Assembly (NCBI GenBank): GCA_036741355.1
Contig: DAINSK010000003.1
Location: 62,001 to 126,000 of the forward strand
DNA length: 64,000 bases
Direction: 5' to 3'
Origin: JBBRGK01 sp036741355
Lineage (GTDB): Bacteria; Chloroflexota; Dehalococcoidia; CAUJGQ01
The notes under the pieces are model-generated. The model did not search any database. It was not told the DNA's origin and was given only the letters and a program-made list of their open reading frames with translations. Of this stretch, positions 16,413-26,213 are shown piece after piece (the stretch's first letter is position 1; each line of letters starts with the position of its first letter). A program made the position numbers and the translations under genes.

Positions 16413-17564
16413 ATGCTCGCTCATCGGACGAGCGTTTTTACCGAGTCCGTCATTCGTGAGATGTCACGCTTGGCGGCAGAACACGGAGCCGTCAACCTGG
16501 CGCAGGGATATCCCGACTTTGCCGCACCGCGCGCGATGAAAGACGCCGCAATCGCCGCGATCGAGGGCGATTTCAACCAGTACGCGATTACCTGGGGCTC
16601 GAAAACACTGCGTGAGGCGATCGTTCGAAAGGTCGCACGCTACAACGGCATTGAGGCCGTCGCCGACCGCGATGTCACGGTCACCTGTGGCGCCACCGAA
16701 GCGATGATGGCGACGATGCTGGCTGTAGTCGAGCCGGGCGACGAAGTAATCGTCTTCGAGCCGTTCTACGAAAACTACGGTCCCGACGCTGCCCTCTCCG
16801 GTGCCAAACTGGTGTTTGTGCCGTTGCGACCACCGGACTACACGTTCGAACCAGATGAGTTGCGAGCGGCATTTGGACCGCGCACCCGGGCCATCGTCGT
16901 CAACACGCCGAACAACCCGAGCGGCCACGTCTTCAGTCGCGCCGAACTGTCCGCGGTCGCGAACCTTTGCCAGGAATTCAACGTCCTCGCGATCACGGAT
17001 GAGGTCTACGAGCACATCATTTTCGACGGTCACCGGCACGTTAGCCTCGCAACGCTGCCGGGAATGGCAGACCGCACAGTTACGATTAGCAGCTTTTCGA
17101 AAACGTACAGCGTTACCGGCTGGCGCGTGGGCTACGTGATTGCCCGTCCGCCCTGGAGCGACGGGATACGCAAAGTGCACGACTTTCTAACCGTTGGCGC
17201 GCCGGCGCCGCTGCAGGAGGCCGCCGCCGCGGCCCTGGACTTCCCCGAGACGTTCTACACCGAACTGCGTGAAGACTACGAACGCAAACGCAGCATCCTG
17301 TACACGGCGCTGGACCAGGTCGGCTTTGGGTGCATTCGTCCCCAGGGGGCATACTACATAATGGCGGACATCCGCGGTCTGACCGACCTCAACGACGTCG
17401 AGTTTTCGCGATACCTGATCGAAAAGATCGGCGTCGCTCCGGTCCCGGGCAGCAGTTTCCACAACGACCGCGAGCTTGGTCGGAGTTTTGTACGGTTTAC
17501 ATTCAGCAAAAGTGAGGCGACGCTCGCCGAGGCCGGCCGCCGGCTGAAAGCGCTGCGCGCTTAA
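16413..17564 (+). CDS. Class I/II PLP aminotransferase
   Basis: 383 residues from ATG 16413, with AGGAG upstream. Fold-type I motifs: NLAQGYPDFAAP, VTCGATEAMMATM, VVNTPNNPSGHVF (Asn and Pro of the substrate loop), ITDEVYEHIIFDG (Asp for PLP N1), the Schiff-base lysine in SSFSKTYSVTGWRVGY, and C-terminal RFTFSK. Closest by eye to the methionine/kynurenine aminotransferase branch (YbdL/KAT). Substrate uncertain. Confidence 0.9.
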   Translation: MLAHRTSVFTESVIREMSRLAAEHGAVNLAQGYPDFAAPRAMKDAAIAAIEGDFNQYAITWGSKTLREAIVRKVARYNGIEAVADRDVTVTCGATEAMMATMLAVVEPGDEVIVFEPFYENYGPDAALSGAKLVFVPLRPPDYTFEPDELRAAFGPRTRAIVVNTPNNPSGHVFSRAELSAVANLCQEFNVLAITDEVYEHIIFDGHRHVSLATLPGMADRTVTISSFSKTYSVTGWRVGYVIARPPWSDGIRKVHDFLTVGAPAPLQEAAAAALDFPETFYTELREDYERKRSILYTALDQVGFGCIRPQGAYYIMADIRGLTDLNDVEFSRYLIEKIGVAPVPGSSFHNDRELGRSFVRFTFSKSEATLAEAGRRLKALRA

Positions 17565-17614
17565 TCGAGCCCCGCGCCGATTGCGATCAGAAGCTTAGTT
17601 TTCGAGGCGAGGGA

Positions 17615-18634
17615 GTGAAGGTCATGAATAAGGTACGGACGTCCATCGAACGGAACCTGGCCATGGATCTGGTCCGCGTTACCGAGATCGGCGCATTGAA
17701 CGGCGCCCGCTGGATGGGCCGCGGTGACAAGAACGCGGCTGACGACGCGGCCGTACAGGGTATGCGCAGCGCACTACAATCGGTCGACATGGACGGGGTT
17801 GTCGTGATTGGCGAAGGCGAAAAGGACGAGGCGCCTATGCTCTTCATCGGCGAACGGATCGGAAACGGCTCCCCGCCGGCGGTCGATATCGCCGTCGACC
17901 CAATCGACGGCACGCGGCTAACGTCACTGGGCCTGCCGGGCGCGATCTCGGTCGTGGCGCTTACGGAGCGTGGCGCGATGTTCGGCATCCGCGAGATCGT
18001 CTATATGAACAAGATTGCGGTCGGTCCGGACGCGGTCGGCTCTATCGACATCAAGGCGTCGCCAAGCCAGAACCTGCGCTGGATTGCCAGGGCGAAGCGC
18101 TGCTCCGTCTCCGACCTCACGGTCTGCATTCTGGACCGTCCAAGGCACCAGGAGCTAATTGACGAGGTGCGATCGTGCGGCGCTCGTATCAAGTTGATTC
18201 CGGACGGCGACGTCGCGGGCGGTGTTTCAACGGCCCTGGGCGACACCGGTGTGGACGTGCTGATGGGCGTCGGCGGCGCCCCTGAAGCGGTCCTGACCGC
18301 CGCCGCACTGCGCTGTCTCAAGGGCGAAATCCAGTGCACGCTCTGGCCCCGGGATGAGGGCGAGAGTCGCGCCGCGACCGAAGCAGGTTACGACCTGGGC
18401 AAGGTGTACGGCACCAGCGAGCTAATCGGTACCGGGGACGTGTTCTTTGCTGCGACCGGCGTGACGGACGGTGAGTTGTTGAAGGGTGTGCGCTATTTCG
18501 GCGGCGGCGCGACGACTCAGTCACTGGTAATGCGGTCGTATTCTGGCACCGTGCGCTGGCTAACGGCGCGTCACAACTTCGAGCAAATGGTCAAAGTGAC
18601 GGCTGACGATTCTGACATTAAGCCGCAGTTCTGA
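17615..18634 (+). CDS. glpX: Fructose-1,6-bisphosphatase class II
   Basis: 339 residues from GTG 17615; an ATG at 17624 is an alternative start with GAGGGAG upstream. Signature motifs: NLAMDLVRVTE, ARWMGRGDKNAAD, VVVIGEGEKDEAPML, DPIDGTRLTSLG, DGDVAGGV and GVGGAPEAVLTAAALR. Hydrolyses fructose-1,6-bisphosphate in gluconeogenesis and, in some bacteria, sedoheptulose bisphosphate. Convergent with fbaB, the preceding gluconeogenic step. Confidence 0.96.
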   Translation: MKVMNKVRTSIERNLAMDLVRVTEIGALNGARWMGRGDKNAADDAAVQGMRSALQSVDMDGVVVIGEGEKDEAPMLFIGERIGNGSPPAVDIAVDPIDGTRLTSLGLPGAISVVALTERGAMFGIREIVYMNKIAVGPDAVGSIDIKASPSQNLRWIARAKRCSVSDLTVCILDRPRHQELIDEVRSCGARIKLIPDGDVAGGVSTALGDTGVDVLMGVGGAPEAVLTAAALRCLKGEIQCTLWPRDEGESRAATEAGYDLGKVYGTSELIGTGDVFFAATGVTDGELLKGVRYFGGGATTQSLVMRSYSGTVRWLTARHNFEQMVKVTADDSDIKPQF

Positions 18635-18698
18635 TTTGTTCTAAACGGGGGCCAGCCGCCGAAGGGCGACCGGCCCCTTGGATCCCGTTGCTACGCGG

Positions 18699-19634
18699 CT
18701 AGTATTTGCCCAGCAGGTTCCACAGGTCATTGATGACCTTGGTAGCTTCTTCGTGCGAGCGCTGCCACACGTTGCGGCCAAAGATGAATCCGGTAGCGCC
18801 TGCCTCAAGCGCAGATTCGGCCTTCTGAAATAGCTCTTCGTCCGAGGTCTTTTCGCCGCCCGAGAGCAAGATCGGCGTCCTTCCCGCGGCTTTGACCACA
18901 CGCCCGAACGCCTCCACCATGTCATAGCTCATGCTGTTGTACGGCTTCGGGCTAGCGCTCGCCTTGGCACCCGGATCCAGCGGCATGTTGACCTTGACGA
19001 TGTCCGCGCCAAGCTCGCACGCGACCCTCGCCGCATACTCGATGGCATACGGGCTGTCTTTGCCCCCCTTTGCCTCCACCGCTTCACCGCGCGGATAGGA
19101 CCAGACGATGACCGGCATGCCGTACCGTTCTGCCTCGCGGCGCACTTCGCCAAACTGGCGAAAGTCTTCTGCCTGGAGGGACGAACCGACGTACAGGGTG
19201 TATCCGACCGCGTCCGCCCCAAGTCGCACGGCTTCTTCGACGCTGGTGTGCACCGGCGAAATGGGAGCCGCATCCGGCGGGATGTCGGTCTTGCCATTCA
19301 ACTTGAGCACAAAAGGGACCTGGCCGGCATAGTCGCGGATATACTTCGAGGCCAGCCCGATCTGCAGCGCGATGCCGGAATAATTCCCCGCTACGGCCAG
19401 CCGCCACTGGTATTCGGGATCAAGGCTGGCCGGATTGGCAAAGAAGTCGCGCGGTCCATGTTCGAGTCCCTGGTCAATCGGCAGGAACAACAGCGTTCCA
19501 TTGCCTTTGCCTCGTCGGTATATGCGCTTCAGGCGTACGAGTTTGCCGGTCTCCAAACCCATCTCTTCGAGCCGGGGACGTTGCACCAGAGCCCTTGCCT
19601 GGCCGGATACTTTGGGCCTCGTTTCGGTGGTCAT
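18699..19634 (-). CDS. fbaB: Class I fructose-bisphosphate aldolase, FbaB/DhnA type
   Basis: 311 residues. TIM-barrel Schiff-base aldolase: FLPIDQGLEHGPRDFF, PFVLKLNGKTDI, DAVGYTLYVGS, VIVWSYPRG, the catalytic lysine region GADIVKVNMP and ILLSGGEKTSD, typical of the archaeal/DhnA branch. Cleaves or forms fructose-1,6-bisphosphate. Tail-to-tail with glpX. Confidence 0.95.
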   Translation of the reverse strand: MTTETRPKVSGQARALVQRPRLEEMGLETGKLVRLKRIYRRGKGNGTLLFLPIDQGLEHGPRDFFANPASLDPEYQWRLAVAGNYSGIALQIGLASKYIRDYAGQVPFVLKLNGKTDIPPDAAPISPVHTSVEEAVRLGADAVGYTLYVGSSLQAEDFRQFGEVRREAERYGMPVIVWSYPRGEAVEAKGGKDSPYAIEYAARVACELGADIVKVNMPLDPGAKASASPKPYNSMSYDMVEAFGRVVKAAGRTPILLSGGEKTSDEELFQKAESALEAGATGFIFGRNVWQRSHEEATKVINDLWNLLGKY

Positions 19635-19766
19635 GGTAGCCCCTCCATCGCTAACCCCGTCGGTTTCGTGCGATTCAAATACTAGCCACGTTATTTCAAC
19701 GTGTACAGCAGGCGACGGGGACGATCGCGTTGTACTCGGCGTCGGTTTGTCTGTAGGCGCGGGTTG

Positions 19767-21038
19767 CTAGCCCGCCGCCCTCGCGAACGCCTTTGCCAGC
19801 CGCTTTCCGGCCTCCCGCAGGTCCTGCGGACTTTCGGTGCTGAAGGCAAGCCGCAGGTGCGATGTGTCCTGGCCGTCCATGTAGAAGTTCCGCCCCGGAA
19901 CGATCAAGCAGCCTTCTTCGGACGCGATCTGTGCGACCTTCGTGGCTTCTATGCCGCCGAGGCATTCGAGCCACAGGAAGAAGCCGCCCTGCGGTTTCTG
20001 GAAACGAGCGTAGGGCTCGCATTCGTTGACCAGCGAGCTGCAGAGTGCGTCGCACTTCTCCCCGTACAGCCGGCGCATCTTGAGGATGTGGCGATCCCAT
20101 TGCCCGGAGGCGACGAACTCGCCGAGCATGCGGTGGAGCAGCGGACTGGCGCCCATATCGAACCGCATCCTCACGCAGCCGTCGATGAAGTCGGCGCGCC
20201 CCTGCACCCAGCCGACGCGCAGTCCGGTCGCGATCGTCTTGCTAAACGTTCCGGCGCGCAACACGCCGTTGCCTCCCGCCAGCGAGTAGAGGCTCGGCAC
20301 ATATTCGCCGCCGAAGCTGATCTCGTTGTAGGCGTCGTCCTCGATAATCAGCGCCCGGTACCGCGCCGAAAGCTCGACCAGCTGCTGGCGCCGCCTCAAG
20401 CTCATATTGGTTCCCATCGGGTTGTGGAAGTCTGGAATCGTGTAGATGGCTTTGACCGGCTCTCCTAACGCCTGTTGCCGCTCCAAGATCTCCGCCAGCG
20501 CGTCGGTTACCAGGCCTTCATTGTCCGTGGGAACAGGTATCAGCCGCGCCATATGGCCGCGGAATGTGCGCAGCGTACCGGAAAACGTCGGCGATTCGGC
20601 CACGACAATGTCACCGGGGTTGATGAACGTCGAGCTAACCAGGTCGATGCCGCCGGCGCTGCCATTCGTCAGGACGAAGTTCTCCGGTCCCTGTTGCAGG
20701 CCGTCGATATGACCCATCCGTTCGGAGAGTGAAACCCTGAGCGCCTCGTACCCCTGCGTGTCGCCATAGCGCAGCGCCTCCGCGGGCGCTGTATCGAGCA
20801 CTGATGCCATAGCAGCCAGCAGCTCGGCTTTAGGAAGTGTGCCGGGGTCTGGAATGCCTCCGGTCATCATGATCGGAACTACGCCGGCGGTCGGAGCCGG
20901 CGCCCAACCCGCGTCAGTGCTCGTGCCGATCCCGATCGAACGGGCCGCTTCGGTGAGGAATTCGACGATGGTAGCAGAAGACCACCCGGAGGGGCGCTCT
21001 CCCAGCGTAACCGCAGGCGACCTGGTTTCTGAAGCCAT
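19767..21038 (-). CDS. MocR/LysN-type PLP aminotransferase
   Basis: 423 residues from ATG 21038, with GGAG 5 bases upstream. Motifs of the 2-aminoadipate/valine aminotransferase branch: GGIPDPGTLPKAELL, LRYGDTQGYEALRVSL, VLTNGSAGGIDLVSS, YTIPDFHNPMGTNMS, IIEDDAYNEISFGG and the PLP lysine in AGTFSKTIATGLRVGW. No N-terminal helix-turn-helix, so an enzyme and not a MocR regulator. Substrate unknown. Confidence 0.9.
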   Translation of the reverse strand: MASETRSPAVTLGERPSGWSSATIVEFLTEAARSIGIGTSTDAGWAPAPTAGVVPIMMTGGIPDPGTLPKAELLAAMASVLDTAPAEALRYGDTQGYEALRVSLSERMGHIDGLQQGPENFVLTNGSAGGIDLVSSTFINPGDIVVAESPTFSGTLRTFRGHMARLIPVPTDNEGLVTDALAEILERQQALGEPVKAIYTIPDFHNPMGTNMSLRRRQQLVELSARYRALIIEDDAYNEISFGGEYVPSLYSLAGGNGVLRAGTFSKTIATGLRVGWVQGRADFIDGCVRMRFDMGASPLLHRMLGEFVASGQWDRHILKMRRLYGEKCDALCSSLVNECEPYARFQKPQGGFFLWLECLGGIEATKVAQIASEEGCLIVPGRNFYMDGQDTSHLRLAFSTESPQDLREAGKRLAKAFARAAG

Positions 21039-21230
21039 CACCACTCCTACACCCGAGCCAAGCCCGTACCAGTACTTTCAAGTCTATCGTAACGGCTAAT
21101 TCGGACGGCAGCAAAGGTATCGTTCGTATAGGACCGCGCGGGTTGACCGGCTTGGGTCACTGGAACACAATTCGGCACGTGGACCGGCCGAAGATTGCCG
21201 CCGGCTCGGTGAACGAGAGCGAGGATAAAC

Positions 21231-22034
21231 ATGTGGGAGAATCCGGTCAAAAGAGCGTGGAAGGAAGGAAAGACCACCGTTGGTGCGTGGCTGTCGCTGC
21301 CAAACTCATTCACCGCCGAGTTGATGGCGCATCAAGGGTTCGACTGGCTAACGGTCGATATGCAGCATGGCTTGATCGATTATGGCGACGCCGTGCACAT
21401 GCTGACCGCGATATCGACGACGGACGTGACGCCATTCGTGAGGGTGCCGTGGAACGATCCCGCCACAATCATGAAAGTGCTGGACGCGGGAGCATACGGA
21501 GTCGTAGTGCCACTTATTAATAACCCCGACGAGGCCCGCCGAGCTGTGGGCGCATGCCGGTATCCGCCATTCGGATATCGCAGTTCGGGTCCGATCCGGG
21601 CGTCGGTGCATTGCGGGCCAGACTATCAGTCGTGCGCGAACGACAATATCGCCGCGATCCTGATGATCGAAACCAAGGAAGGCATCGACAATCTCGACGA
21701 GATCCTCAGCGTCGAAGGGGTGGACGCGATCTACGTCGGGCCGTCGGACCTCAGCTACGCCCTCGGGTTGCCCCCACGAATGGACAATGACAACCCGCTG
21801 CACCACGAGACCGTAGACAAGATCATAGCGGCGTGCAAGCGACATAACGTCGTCGGCGGCATCCACACCGGCGGCCCGGCGTACAGCGCACGCTGGGTCG
21901 AGCGGGGCTTCCAGATGGTCACTTTGACGTCTGACGCCAACTGCCTCGTTCGCTCGGCCCAACAGCTTCTCGGCGACATGCGCGAGCGCACCGGCCTTCC
22001 AGCGCCGAAGCAGGTGAGATCGCAGGTGTATTGA
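21231..22034 (+). CDS. HpcH/HpaI-family class II aldolase
   Basis: 267 residues from ATG 21231 with GAGG upstream. Metal-dependent pyruvate aldolase of the 2-keto-3-deoxy-L-rhamnonate/HpaI type: GAWLSLPNSFTAELMA, DWLTVDMQHGLIDYGD (metal ligand and catalytic His), PFVRVPWND, LDAGAYGVVVPLINN, AILMIETKEGIDNLDEIL (metal Glu) and AIYVGPSDLSYALG. Cleaves a 2-keto-3-deoxy acid to pyruvate and an aldehyde; substrate unknown. Confidence 0.92.
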   Translation: MWENPVKRAWKEGKTTVGAWLSLPNSFTAELMAHQGFDWLTVDMQHGLIDYGDAVHMLTAISTTDVTPFVRVPWNDPATIMKVLDAGAYGVVVPLINNPDEARRAVGACRYPPFGYRSSGPIRASVHCGPDYQSCANDNIAAILMIETKEGIDNLDEILSVEGVDAIYVGPSDLSYALGLPPRMDNDNPLHHETVDKIIAACKRHNVVGGIHTGGPAYSARWVERGFQMVTLTSDANCLVRSAQQLLGDMRERTGLPAPKQVRSQVY

Positions 22035-22076
22035 TCGGGGCAGTCGGGCGCGCAGCCCGGCAGTCGTGGGCGAAGG

Positions 22077-23267
22077 TCAGCCGTACAGGGTAAGGCGCCC
22101 TTTGCGCAGGTTGTCGCCGACGAACTCCTGCAGGACGGGTAGTGCATCGAGGTCCCATTCGCTGATGAACGTGACGGCGTTGCCGGCGCGACCGGCGCGC
22201 CCCGTGCGGCCGATACGGTGAACGTATTCTTCGGTGTTCTGGGGCAGGTCGTAGTTGACGACGTGCGACACGTCCTGGATATCCAGCCCACGAGCGGCGA
22301 CGTTGGTTGCGATCAGCACTTTCAGCTCACCGCTTCGGAACGACTGCATGACCCGATCGCGTTCCGGCTGGCTCATGCCGCCGTGAATACCGCATGCCGG
22401 CACGCCGCGCCGCCGCAACTGTTCGGTCAACCGGTCGACGCCGATCTGCGTGTTGCGGAAGCAGAGCACCCGCTCCATGTCGCCGGACTTCATCAATTCG
22501 AGGAGCCCGGCCAGCTTGTCGCGCTCCGAAACCTCGTAGTAGATCTGGTCGATCGTGATGAGCGTCGTCTCATCCGGGTCGATTGCAACCTTCAATGGCG
22601 CGTTCATATGTTTCTGGATCATGCGCCGTACGAACGGCGGCATCGTCGCGGAGAAGAGCGCCGTCTGTCGCCTGGTGGGCGTGCGACGCAGGATGTGCTC
22701 GATGTCGTCAGCAAAGCCGATGTCGAGCATCTCGTCGGCCTCGTCCAGCACGACGATGCGGACCGTCGAAAGCTGAAGCGTGCCACGTCGCAGATGGTCG
22801 ATCACGCGCCCCGGCGTGCCGACGACAACCTGCGGTCCCGCCGCGAGCGCGTCCATGTCGCCTTTGATGCGACGGCCGCCGAACAGCGCCACCACGTTTA
22901 TGCCGCGACCGGCGCAGACGCGCTCGGTCTCGAGCGACACCTGCAAGGCGAGCTCGCGGGTGGGAACCATGACGATCGCCTGAACGTCGCGAACCGACGG
23001 ATTAAGCCGCTCGGCGATCGGAACCGCGAAAGCAAGCGTCTTGCCAGTGCCAGTCTGTGCCTTGCCAACAAGGTCACGGCCTGCCAGGAGCGGTGGCACC
23101 GCTTGATCCTGGATCGGTGTAGGGATTGAAAAGCCCATCGCCTTGATGGCGCCGAGCGTCTGTTCACCGATGCCGAGCGAGCGAAAAGCGGAAACGTCGA
23201 CGGTGCCGGGGGATCTGCCGGTGGAGCTGGGGCTGGTAACTAGGGTCTGTGTAGGAGTATGAGCCAC
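22077..23267 (-). CDS. DEAD-box RNA helicase
   Basis: 396 residues, two RecA-like domains. Q-motif region FRSLGIGEQTLGAIKAMGF then IPTPIQDQAVP, Walker A AQTGTGKTLAFAVP, Ia PTRELALQ, GTPGRVIDH, DEAD box VVLDEADEMLD, SAT motif LFSATMP, ATNVAARGLDIQ and HRIGRTGRAG. Short C-terminal tail without an RNA-binding extension, so closer to RhlE/CshA than to DeaD with its RbpA domain. RNA structure remodelling. Confidence 0.95.
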   Translation of the reverse strand: MAHTPTQTLVTSPSSTGRSPGTVDVSAFRSLGIGEQTLGAIKAMGFSIPTPIQDQAVPPLLAGRDLVGKAQTGTGKTLAFAVPIAERLNPSVRDVQAIVMVPTRELALQVSLETERVCAGRGINVVALFGGRRIKGDMDALAAGPQVVVGTPGRVIDHLRRGTLQLSTVRIVVLDEADEMLDIGFADDIEHILRRTPTRRQTALFSATMPPFVRRMIQKHMNAPLKVAIDPDETTLITIDQIYYEVSERDKLAGLLELMKSGDMERVLCFRNTQIGVDRLTEQLRRRGVPACGIHGGMSQPERDRVMQSFRSGELKVLIATNVAARGLDIQDVSHVVNYDLPQNTEEYVHRIGRTGRAGRAGNAVTFISEWDLDALPVLQEFVGDNLRKGRLTLYG

Positions 23268-23407
23268 GCTGGCCGTGGGAGCGCGCCCGCGCCCCCGCGC
23301 TGGCGTTTGTATTTCCGTGGTAATGATCGATTCCTCCGAAAGTTGAAACTGATTGCTTGTTAATTATATCGCATTTGTGTACGCGCGTCGAATCGCTCAC
23401 CGACCAT

Positions 23408-24151
23408 TCAAGAGATCAACGTGTGGTCACGCGCGAACTGCAAAACGGCCTGGCGAAATCCATCACGTTCGTGCCGGTATACGGCGTGCTCAGACTCCTG
23501 CCATATCTGGAGGGTTGAGTTCGGCAGGTTGCGGGCCAGGATGACCGATCCTCCTGCCCCTGCAATGCCGTCCCGCCCGGCTCCCGCCACCAAGACCGGA
23601 CAGGTGATCAGTTTCAGTCGCGGTGTGTAGGGGTGCTCGCGCAGCCCTGCGACGGCGCGGGACTGTGCGATAAACGAGTCGAGGTGCTCGGGCTTGACCG
23701 GTGGTGTCTGTTGGTCGGCGCGCGGCCGCGCCGCCAGTGCCGCTTCGCCGCGCGCATACCACCCTTCCGACGCCTGCACGTTCACCTCGCTCGAGCTGCT
23801 GTCGATCACGAGCGCGGCGCAGCGCTGCGGATAGTCGAGCGCAAACTGCTGAACCAGCACTCCTCCCCAGGAAACGCCGTGGATCAGCGCACGCTCGATT
23901 CCCAAATGTTCCATTAGCAGGTCGAGGTCGCGTGCATAGAGCGGCACCGAGTACTTTGGCGCCGGCGACGACCGGCCAAGGCCGCGGTTGTCCCAGGTCA
24001 CGACGCGGAAGTACTTGGACCAGAACGCCATATCGTCGGCTGCAAAGCCGGCGCCACTGCCACCAAGTCCGTGACAGAAAACGTACGCCGCGGGCCCCGT
24101 GCCGGCGGTTTCATAATAGATCTGGATGCCCTCGAGGTCTGCGTAAGGCAC
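23408..24151 (-). CDS. Alpha/beta hydrolase
   Basis: 247 residues. YVFCHGLGGSGAGF (oxyanion loop), WDNRGLGRSSPAP, nucleophile elbow IHGVSWGGVLVQQFAL, ALVIDSSSSE, LVAGAGRDGIAG (acid region) and a late His in ESEHAVYRH. Typical small-molecule esterase or lactonase. Follows the TetR gene by 60 bases, both pointing away from the diiron gene pair, so they may form one regulated locus. Confidence 0.88.
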   Translation of the reverse strand: MPYADLEGIQIYYETAGTGPAAYVFCHGLGGSGAGFAADDMAFWSKYFRVVTWDNRGLGRSSPAPKYSVPLYARDLDLLMEHLGIERALIHGVSWGGVLVQQFALDYPQRCAALVIDSSSSEVNVQASEGWYARGEAALAARPRADQQTPPVKPEHLDSFIAQSRAVAGLREHPYTPRLKLITCPVLVAGAGRDGIAGAGGSVILARNLPNSTLQIWQESEHAVYRHERDGFRQAVLQFARDHTLIS

Positions 24152-24211
24152 GGTGCGCCTCCGTACGGATTAGTTGTGTGGCCAGTGACTATTTCGAAAT
24201 AAACCGTACGC

Positions 24212-24850
24212 TCAACGGCCGTTGCGCCGGGAAAGCTGCTTGACCGTGAGCATGCCCACGGCGTAGTAATCGACGATCTGGCTGGTAGCGGCCTCGACGG
24301 CGCCCTGCGCAACGAGGCCGGAGCCGCGGATGTAGTAGTGCATGACGCCGATAATGGCGCGCGTGCAGTTGTCGATATCCAACTGCCGGAGGTCGCCGCG
24401 CTCCTCGCCGTCACGGAGTATCTGCTTCAAGACAGCCACGACCATACGGCCGTGGTCGCGCGCGATCTCCTCGAACACCGGCGCGGGCAGCGTCGGCAGC
24501 TCGCGCAGCCCTACGGCAAGGGCCGGGTGGTCAAAGAGAAAGCAGGCCATGTACGTGCGGGCGAACGCTTCCAGCCTCGCCAGGGTGTCGCCCTCGTCAT
24601 CAATGCGTGATCTCAGCTCTTCCTCGAGCCGTTCCAACTGGTGGCGTATGGCAGCGGCGAAGAGGCCGTCCTTGCCCTGGTAGTGGTAATAGATCATTGG
24701 CTTTGTTGCCCGCGACCGCTCGGCGATACTGCGCAGTGAGCTGCCGTGATAACCGAGCCCGGCGAACTCTTCGATTGCGGATTCGAGGATCCGGTCCTTC
24801 ACGCTCGGCGGCCGGACGCGCTCGGGCCGCGACCTGCTGGTCGTTACCAC
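24212..24850 (-). CDS. TetR-family transcriptional regulator
   Basis: 212 residues. N-terminal helix-turn-helix: KDRILESAIEEFAGLGYHGS then LRSIAERSRATKPMIYYHYQGKDGLFAAAI, the TetR consensus. The C-terminal helical ligand domain is variable. Upstream gene of the hydrolase and divergent from the diiron paralogs across a 217-base gap, making those genes the likely targets. Confidence 0.93.
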   Translation of the reverse strand: MVTTSRSRPERVRPPSVKDRILESAIEEFAGLGYHGSSLRSIAERSRATKPMIYYHYQGKDGLFAAAIRHQLERLEEELRSRIDDEGDTLARLEAFARTYMACFLFDHPALAVGLRELPTLPAPVFEEIARDHGRMVVAVLKQILRDGEERGDLRQLDIDNCTRAIIGVMHYYIRGSGLVAQGAVEAATSQIVDYYAVGMLTVKQLSRRNGR

Positions 24851-25067
24851 AATAGCTACCCCCGATCATCAGGTACTTCGCTTGCGCGTAAGCCTTGATG
24901 GTCACGTCCGCATCGTAGCACCCCCCGGAACCACGGTCGCACACCATTCACCGTTCGGAACGTGAGAAGATTATCTGTGCCTCACCTTGACAGACGGTGA
25001 ATTGCAGTGGATCATTTCGTTATACCAGTGGTAAAAATCTGTCCGCTTATCACACGTGGAGGACGCC

Positions 25068-26141
25068 TTGGCAGTCAGCGCCGAAACCCTCGATATGCTC
25101 CGCAAAGAAACCGTCGCTCCCCCAATGGACCTGAGTTGGCTGAAGCCCGGCACCGAATCCGGTCTGAAGGCCGCCTACGGCCGCAAAGGCTTCACGATTG
25201 AAGAGGCAGACCGCGGCAGCTATGGCCTCGTGCCGGATGTCTCCGACAACTACACCGGGAAACCGCGCGGAGCCGCGGCGAGACCCGATGCGCCCCGCCT
25301 GGGGCCGCGCTGGACCGGCAAGTCCGAGTCGTGGTCTGCGTCAATACAAATGCTGTACGAAGAGGCGCAGGCGCGGCAGTGGTCGAGCGCGACTGACGTT
25401 CCGTGGCAGGAGCTGACCCGGGTTCCGGACGAGCTCGAACTGGCGATGTGCCAGCTCTGCACGTTCCTGACCCAGGTCGAGTTCATCGCCGCCGACCTGC
25501 CCGGCCGCTTCCTTCCTCAGATCAGCGCCGACCATTACGAGGTAGCCCTCTTTATCGCCACGCAAATCATGGACGAGGCGCGGCATGAGGACGTGTTCCG
25601 CAAGCGCGCCCTGGCGAACGGCTGCGGCCTGCTTGAGGCCGGCCCGGGGGCAATAGGCCTCCTGCAGGTGACTGACTTCACCGAGATGACGACGCTGCTC
25701 CACCTCGTCGCCGAGGGCTTCGTGCAGAGCCTCTTCCGCATGGGAGAGCTCATCAGCAACAACGAAGCCGAGAAACGGATGTTCCGGCTGGCCGCGCAGG
25801 ACGAGAGCCGGCACGTCGCGTTCGGCGTAACGCATATGAAATACCTGCTGGATACGCAGCCCGAGCGTCATGAAGAGATCCACCACTACCTCGATCGCCA
25901 GGAAGGGCTGTTGGGCACGACCCAGGCCGGCCTCACCAGCGGCGGGCAGTCGGCGGAATCGCTCGCTATCCTGCTTGGTGGCAGCGTTGCCAACATCGAC
26001 CTCGGCTATCAGAAGTTGATGATGATTCGCAAACGCCAGATCAACGAATATATGCACCGCCTCGAAGTCGTTGGGCTGGGGGATCGCCGCGAGCGTATGA
26101 ACCCCGACATGGCCCGCTTCCTGGATCCGCCGCGCAACTAG
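25068..26141 (+). CDS. Ferritin-like diiron protein with intact R2-type ligands
   Basis: 357 residues from TTG 25068, chosen because GGAGG lies 5 bases upstream. Four-helix carboxylate-bridged diiron core: E138 in FLTQVEFI, E170-A-R-H173 in MDEARHEDVF, E216 in LVAEGFVQ, and E246-S-R-H249 in QDESRHVAFG. This is the six-ligand E, ExxH, E, ExxH set of ribonucleotide reductase R2 and related oxidases/oxygenases. The N-terminal 110 residues (RGSYGLVPD) are shared with the next gene. No NrdA lies nearby, so RNR activity is unlikely. Probable O2-dependent oxidase or oxygenase, substrate unknown. Confidence 0.85.
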   Translation: MAVSAETLDMLRKETVAPPMDLSWLKPGTESGLKAAYGRKGFTIEEADRGSYGLVPDVSDNYTGKPRGAAARPDAPRLGPRWTGKSESWSASIQMLYEEAQARQWSSATDVPWQELTRVPDELELAMCQLCTFLTQVEFIAADLPGRFLPQISADHYEVALFIATQIMDEARHEDVFRKRALANGCGLLEAGPGAIGLLQVTDFTEMTTLLHLVAEGFVQSLFRMGELISNNEAEKRMFRLAAQDESRHVAFGVTHMKYLLDTQPERHEEIHHYLDRQEGLLGTTQAGLTSGGQSAESLAILLGGSVANIDLGYQKLMMIRKRQINEYMHRLEVVGLGDRRERMNPDMARFLDPPRN

Positions 26142-26175
26142 CCGGCGACCGTCTGCGTCAGGTTGGCTAGCTGTA

Positions 26176-26197
26176 GGGGCGCGTTGCCACGCGCCCC
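26176..26197. repeat. Palindromic hairpin between the diiron paralogs
   Basis: GGGGCGCGT and ACGCGCCCC form a perfect 9-bp stem with a 4-base loop. Same architecture (perfect stem, 4-base loop) as the hairpins near 33988, 34110 and 34180, so probably a REP-like family; it could also protect the upstream mRNA or modulate expression of the second paralog. Confidence 0.6.
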
Positions 26198-26213
26198 AGT
26201 GAGGAGGAACCGA

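Noticed and set aside
22218..23129. 303-codon plus-strand frame
   Set aside because: Antisense to the DEAD-box helicase, which has all canonical motifs.
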